In this document: in pieces, positions 59,142 to 64,000 of the stretch
How the letters are laid out: each line of letters starts with the position of its first letter
Numbering within the stretch: the stretch's first letter is position 1
Assembly: GCF_000001735.4 (NCBI RefSeq)
Contig: NC_003076.8
Span: 2,666,001-2,730,000, forward strand
DNA from: Arabidopsis thaliana
Lineage: Eukaryota; Streptophyta; Magnoliopsida; Brassicales; Brassicaceae
Direction: 5' to 3'
DNA length: 64,000 nt
The notes under the pieces: model-generated
Told to the model about the DNA's origin: nothing
The model's input: only the letters and a program-made list of their open reading frames with translations
The model's database searches: none
Made by a program: the position numbers and the translations under genes

Positions 59142-60970
59142 GACGATAAGAGCTTGATTGTTGACAATGTCCAAACGCAGGAGCAAAGAGGCCCGATTAT
59201 CTTGTCACAGCCGATGATGTTGATTTATACCTTGCTATTGAAGTTCACCCCTTGGATGACAAGAACCGCAAGGTTTTTTTTACTAAATCTTTTCTGATGA
59301 ATAAGAAAATACTTCTAAAGCATCCAATTCACTTTTTGTGGAGAACATATGATCAGCCCCTATTTCAAATATGTTTGGGGACTTTAATATTGTGCTAGAT
59401 GTGATTACCATTTCGTTACCTGTCTGGATTTTTTATTCGTCTGCTTTTCTTTCGGAATCTAGGGGGAGCTTGTGAGGGTCTTCGCCAATGAAAATTGCAA
59501 GATCACGTGTCGTAAGTCTATGCTTTTACTCTGAAACTTTTGTCGCTCATGTACTTAACAAAACTCGATCTGTGGCTTGTTTGATCCATACCTGTTGAAA
59601 CTCCGTAGTTTACCTCATGCGGAGAAAGCACTACTGCGTGACCTGTTTTGTGTTGAGTTAAAGATATCAAAACTGCATGACTTGTCAGTTTATAATTCAG
59701 TATTGGTTTCTTCTGGCTGTTTTTCGGTTGGTCTGATAATTCAATTCTATCTCCTTTAGATCTGAGCGTTTCTGGTAAATAAGAAGAATATTTCTTGAAA
59801 AGTTTCTTGGAAAGCTTACTTTGCTGTTAGTATTCTTAGATACTGCAGGGATTGCCGCTGCAAATATTCTGTGAATTATCTGGTGACTGGTTTCCTCTTC
59901 TATTTTCGCAGATCCAGAGATGCAGAGTCATATAGAGAAGAGTCTTTATAACGGTCATGCTTTATTCAAAGTCTCCTATTCAGTATGCCACTTCTCTTAT
60001 TTCATCTTTTACAAATCTGGTCTTTGGTTTTCCTGCACATACCTCCTCTATGTTACTCTCTCACTTGTGCGCCTATTGCTTTTTTACTATGCGATCTCTC
60101 TTATGAAACAGATTGGTTATTTGGATATATGGGAAGCAGCTACATTGTCTATTAAGAAAGAAGGCTACAGCATCAAACCTACTAATGACCCTGTAATTAC
60201 AGAAAAGTTCTCCTCTTCTACTAATGTAAGAGTCTTGCCTTATTTGCCCCTTTGTGTTAGAAATGTAATATTGGCTGAATTATGTTAACATACATCCCGA
60301 AGAATGAACTAATATTGTGATCTTTCTGATTCTGCTCGTAGATTGTGATTCCCTTTGATCAGCCTGCGGATTTTGTGATTATTGGTACCGATGGCGAGGA
60401 GCATCTCTGTCGAGTAGTGGACAATGATGCAACAGATCTTAGCTGGTAAGTAGAAGTCGTCTTTCTTTGGATAAAGTAAAGTAGATCAAAACTCCTTCGT
60501 CGTTTAAAACAGATTTTCTTCTATGAAAATAGATGAAAGTGAAACGAGACGCTTTTTGTTTTTGTTTCTTTCTGATTTCAAATGCATCACCAATAGTCTA
60601 AACTTGAATTAGAATAATCTGCTAGTGTTTTCTTTTTAAATGAAGTTGTTTAATGTGTTCCAAGTATTCAGTTTTGGGTTTCTTGTATTAAGCAGTCAAT
60701 CTTCTGTTTTGTGTTTGTATTTGGCAGCTCAAGAGATACAATTGTGCTCACCCTTAGATTATTTCTTAAGAAGGTAATGTTTCAGACTAATAACCATTTA
60801 TCTTCTTTGATAACATGGTTGATTCGTTTCCTTTCTAACAAAGCATCATAGTCATACTAATATTAGCGCTTTTTGAGAGAAGCAGTGGTTGATTGTTTGG
60901 TTCTCTGATTTGGTTGCAGACTCTGCAGAGAAAGAAGGGGAAGAAAAAAGGATTTTTGTTTAACAAATGA
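55037..60970 (+). CDS. Coiled-coil protein with AIR9-like C-terminal domain, 726 aa
   Basis: Twenty-one exons join in phase to 726 aa: 55037..55189, 55548..55610, 55805..56139, 56267..56366, 56445..56522, 56614..56673, 56788..56892, 57118..57228, 57568..57609, 57751..57864, 57942..58018, 58389..58639, 58730..58851, 58939..58981, 59181..59272, 59463..59511, 59912..59982, 60112..60225, 60342..60445, 60728..60773, 60920..60970. Residues ~35-72 and ~218-349 look like coiled coils (ELIHKVQEQDQEILRLRKYL). Residues ~500-710 resemble the C-terminal domain of the microtubule protein AIR9: ISGEPFPGRELQVSGHSING, WVRHLEDGSVNYIDGAKRP, VTADDVDLYLAIEVHPLDD and DTIVLTLRLFLKK. The tail is Lys-rich. I see no membrane segment. 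I recall At5g08440; function unknown. A cytoskeletal role is an inference. Confidence 0.88.
59064..59141. repeat. AT microsatellite in intron 14
   Basis: A nearly pure (AT)n tract of about 75 bp, interrupted by ACAAAA and one phase slip, lies in intron 14 of the 726-aa gene. Such tracts are highly variable between accessions. The two arms could fold on themselves, but no function is indicated. Confidence 0.95.
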
Positions 60971-61394
60971 GAGTTTTTGGTAAATAGTATTGTTGGCTCT
61001 TTTGTTTCTTCTCTGGCCTCTCCAGCTTTAGAATATTAGAGATAGTCTTATGAACGATTCAGAGTTATTTATGTAAGGCTTCTGTAGCTGATTAAGAAAA
61101 AACTATTCAATCAATTTCAGTATATGAAAAAAAAAATATGAGCAAAAAAAAAAGTAGTAATAAACCAAATCTTTTGTTGATCTGAGTTCCACTTTACATT
61201 TCATTACAAATGTCGGTTTTCAGAAGAAGATGAAATGAAATCATTTCTAAAGAGAAGCCATTCTATATTCTAAGTCAACATGTAATTACCAAAATGCCGT
61301 CTTTGGCATATGTGATGTTCATTGAACCACATCATACAAAGCTAACAAAGCCCAACATATGTGATGTTCACTGATGGCATATGTGATGTTAAAG
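60971..61394. other. 3' region of the AIR9-like gene with short repeats
   Basis: Starts as the 3' UTR of the 726-aa gene. The 13-mer CATATGTGATGTT occurs three times, at 61307, 61356 and 61378, all in the same orientation. No coding frame is seen. Confidence 0.7.
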
Positions 61395-61842
61395 TGGGCT
61401 AGCAGCCCGCGGGCCTGAACGGGCTAAGTATAAAAAGGAGCTTAGAGAGGAGGTTATGCAACTAGGAGTGAGCTCTCGCTATATGTTGATGTTCTTGCTG
61501 CATGATGAAATTCTAGTGTGTTGCAGTTCGGCTTGAAGTTATGGAGAAGTGTTAAAAGCGGCCCGAAAATTGGTAGTCCCGTGGGGGAAAGGCTGCTTTG
61601 GTTATCCATCATGTCTCCTCGAGAAATATCAAACCAAAGAATGGAGTATATCATATTGGTGGCAAGTCAGTCCAATGGGGTTTGATCAGGACGGCTTGGG
61701 AGGATTTTGATGCTGGAATCAGAGATATGCACAATCTTTTTTTGATTCTCGAAAAGGGAACCTGGGCAGATGGCCGAGTGTATACCTCTAGTGCTGAAGA
61801 AGTTAGGTGGCAAGTTGAGGTGTGCCAAGGATGTTTCTGACG
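61395..61842 (+). other. Unassigned segment with promoter-like start
   Basis: A site II-like TGGGCT (61395), GC-rich short inverted repeats (GGGCT/AGCCC, CCCGCGGG) and a TATAAAAA box (61429..61436) look like a plus-strand promoter. The following ~400 bp is less AT-rich than its surroundings. A plus-strand frame runs to a stop at 61838..61840 and reads HIGGKSVQWGLIRTAWEDF and ILEKGTWADGRVYTSSAEE, but it has no good ATG. A second frame is open across the first half, so a frameshifted relic is possible. I do not recognise the protein. Alternatives are a noncoding RNA, a transposon remnant or a pseudogene. Confidence 0.4.
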
Positions 61843-61969
61843 ATATATAAATAAATGTTACAAGGAAGAAGTACACAAGACAAGATAGGCCAAAGTAACT
61901 GTAGTCTCTAATCCATAAATAAAATATAAAAAGTTTTGTAAGATAGAAGCAAAGCATGAAAGGTTTTTT

Positions 61970-64000
61970 TTAGTTGGGGGAGAGAAAATGAACACGAGCA
62001 AGAGTGTACTCTTTTCCAGCAATCCAAACACCAGTTTGTGACCACTGTACATCTTCCCAATCAAGATTCTCCTCCAACACCTACTCCATTCCAAAATCCA
62101 CAACACATCATCAGCATTTGTTTTATAAAGAATTTTCAAAACAAGAAGAGTCAAATTGGAGAAAAATGTTAACCTCGATATGATCTGCTGGGAGTGGAAA
62201 CCCGATAGACCGCATAAGCTTCTGTGGGAGAGGTTTCTTACATCGTGACCAGCGGAAAACATCAATTAAACTGTTGTCTGAATCTGTTTTGTCACCGTTT
62301 GTCAGATGGTTCTGTGACTTGTTATTATTATTATCTGTCTCCATAGCTTCATGTGATGATTGTTGTTGTGAGGCTTGGATTGCTTTGATGGTCTTCTCTC
62401 CTGCGAAACAGAGCTCATACCTTTTTGCATACACAGATTAGATTCAGCGTCTTATGTCATTAATGTCAGATAAAAGAAACATGTGATGTGCATACCTGCA
62501 TGAATGAGTTTCTAAGTACAAAACTTCCCCTTTCTTCAAGCGGGCAGAGGTGAAAAGAGGCTTCTTGAGACCTTTATCAGCAACAATGCTTATGCTATAT
62601 TTAATCCTGCAGACAAGTAGATCGATGCGTAAGTAAAACTGACCCTTGCGTCTGATAACTTTTAGGTGACAAAGATTTCTGATAAATTTAGGAAATTCTG
62701 TGAACAATTTTTGAAGTATTTGGAGATTATTGACAGAGAGTTACCAAGGTTCATTGCAGAGATTGTATTGTATTGTGACTTCTCGTACAAACCTTTGTTG
62801 CCGCAGAGCATTCTACAGAACAGTAAATAAGTCGTCAGTGTTCGAAAGATATGAAATATGAGAAAACTATGCAAGCCGCCATGTGTAATAATCCAAGAGT
62901 TGTAAGAAGATTAAGAGAGCAGATATTTCCAAAGTGGAAGGAAAATACCGAAGCTGCAGCTCTGGTGGTCATAGATCTTTCAACAGCCATTGGTGCAAGA
63001 GTTGGCTCCACAGTTGAGGAGTGTGTAAGGGAAGGTTCCAGTTCAATAGTCCCACCTCCTTTCTGGAATCATATCATCAGAATTTCCATAAGGAGTTTTA
63101 CACAAATTCACTTAAAACTAGATATTACGCACATAGTGGGAGAAGATAATCAAGGAAATTAGAAAGACACATAATGGCACATGTCAAATCACCTTCAGTA
63201 TATAGCACCGCTCAACTCTATAACTGCATCCGATTCCAGCTCCCCATGCTCGAGAACGGACATTGTTCCTTAGCTTGGAGGTGTAGTCTAACAAATATAT
63301 CAGTTAAGTTGGAAGTTTGATAAAGATTCTTCCTTGATATAAAGCAGAGAAGAGCTCAACATAGTATGAAGTTCACATGCAACAGTCAGTTAAAGGAATC
63401 AAAAGCAAGACAGAGGTAAGCTAACTTACAATCTTGTGACGGCAAGACTCTAATAGTAGTGCGCAGCTCTTGCATTGTCGGTGGAGGAGGAGAAGCTGTG
63501 GGACGACAGTAACCTGTATGCATGAGAACTAGATGACAGGTAGACCAGAATCAATGTCATGTTCGGGCCAAACAAAGATAATAATTGCATAAGATTCATT
63601 AGGGTACATACCAGCAACAAGATCGGAATCGTCTGTGTATATATCTGTTCCCCATAGTTGGCCACCTCTTACCTGCACACGAGCCAAATGTCTCAGCAAG
63701 TAACAAACAAGGGAGCTGTGTTTCTCAAATTAATAGGCGAAGTGAATTAAACAGATCAAAAGACTGGAACTAAAACTATATGCACCAAGTCATCTAGAAG
63801 AAAAACAATGAAAATGATTATGAGAAAAATTTGGATATATATTCGACTTACTTGGCGATTTGTAGCAGTAACATGCTCAGCTGGAATCCTAACTTCAAGA
63901 GTGGGGCCATTATTAGCGAAATCACCGCTTTTATCAGGATGAGACAAATCATATTCTTTCCACAACTTAATCAGTTCTTGCATACATTCGCCAACTTTGT
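61970..64000 (-). CDS. HDC1: HDC1, histone deacetylation complex subunit (3' part)
   Basis: Partial minus-strand gene; its 5' part lies beyond 64000. Exons in the window are 63852..>64000, 63612..63672, 63430..63528, 63193..63287, 62949..63062, 62745..62812, 62496..62606, 62174..62420 and 61970..62080, all in phase, ending VHFLSPN and TAA. The Rxt3-like region is seen in EVRIPAEHVTATNRQVRGGQ, GTDIYTDDSDLVAVLMHTGY and LPSQDYYTSKLRNNVRSRAW. The last exons read VLYLETHSCRYELCFAGEKT and WEDVQWSQTGVWIAGKEYT. By published work HDC1 is a nuclear scaffold that binds HDA6/HDA19, SIN3-type and histone-binding partners and promotes deacetylation, affecting growth and ABA sensitivity. I recall At5g08450. 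Confidence 0.93.

Overview
The window is nuclear DNA of a flowering plant and I recognise it as Arabidopsis thaliana chromosome 5, roughly loci At5g08290 to At5g08450. Locus names are from memory, not from a search. The evidence is plant intron structure (AT-rich introns of about 80-500 nt with GT-AG borders), organelle-targeted nuclear genes, PPR, TCP and defensin-like genes, and proteins that match named Arabidopsis proteins in sequence and length. I joined exons by hand, checking reading phase across every junction. The joined lengths (142, 347, 367, 222, 396, 410, 839, 394, 391, 553 and 726 aa, for example) are internally consistent.

Layout. 0-10 kb: YLS8/DIM1 (spliceosomal U5 protein), mitochondrial succinyl-CoA ligase alpha, and two intronless PPR genes on the minus strand. 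A 142-bp decayed copy of part of the second PPR gene lies just beyond its start. 10-16 kb: a cysteine-rich defensin-like gene (-), an E2F-associated phosphoprotein homologue (+), and the clock transcription factor TCP21/CHE (+). 17-25 kb: prenylcysteine methyltransferase ICMTB, the plastid FAD synthetase RIBF2, a GRAM-domain GEM-like gene, about 2 kb of AT-rich intergenic DNA, and a DUF789 gene. 25-32 kb: a tandem pair of GH27 alpha-galactosidases (AGAL2, AGAL1). 33-42 kb: a small DUF3339 membrane protein, the katanin p80 subunit KTN80.4 (18 coding exons), and a DUF3531 gene. 43-50 kb: FTRA2 and LIP1P (both plastid redox or lipoylation proteins), and a KRR1-type ribosome-biogenesis gene that shares a short divergent promoter with LIP1P. 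50-61 kb: a SWIB/Plus-3/GYF chromatin protein and a 21-exon gene whose C-terminus resembles AIR9. 61.4-61.85 kb: an unexplained segment with promoter-like sequence. 62-64 kb: the 3' part of HDC1, a histone-deacetylase complex subunit that runs off the right edge.

These are independent single genes with no operon or gene-cluster logic; the AGAL pair is the only tandem family. Many members have close paralogues that I recall in the same order near At5g23250-At5g23480, so the window looks like one arm of an ancient segmental duplication. The most interesting sequence-level observations are two U12-type introns (GT-AG in KTN80.4, AT-AC in the SWIB gene), a TCP-binding site matching the CHE target just upstream of CHE itself, an AIR9-like domain in an otherwise unnamed gene, a duplicated splice acceptor in AGAL1, and the unassigned 61.4-61.85 kb segment. 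I found no CRISPR array, phage, virus or intact transposon, and nothing that looks like a wholly new system.
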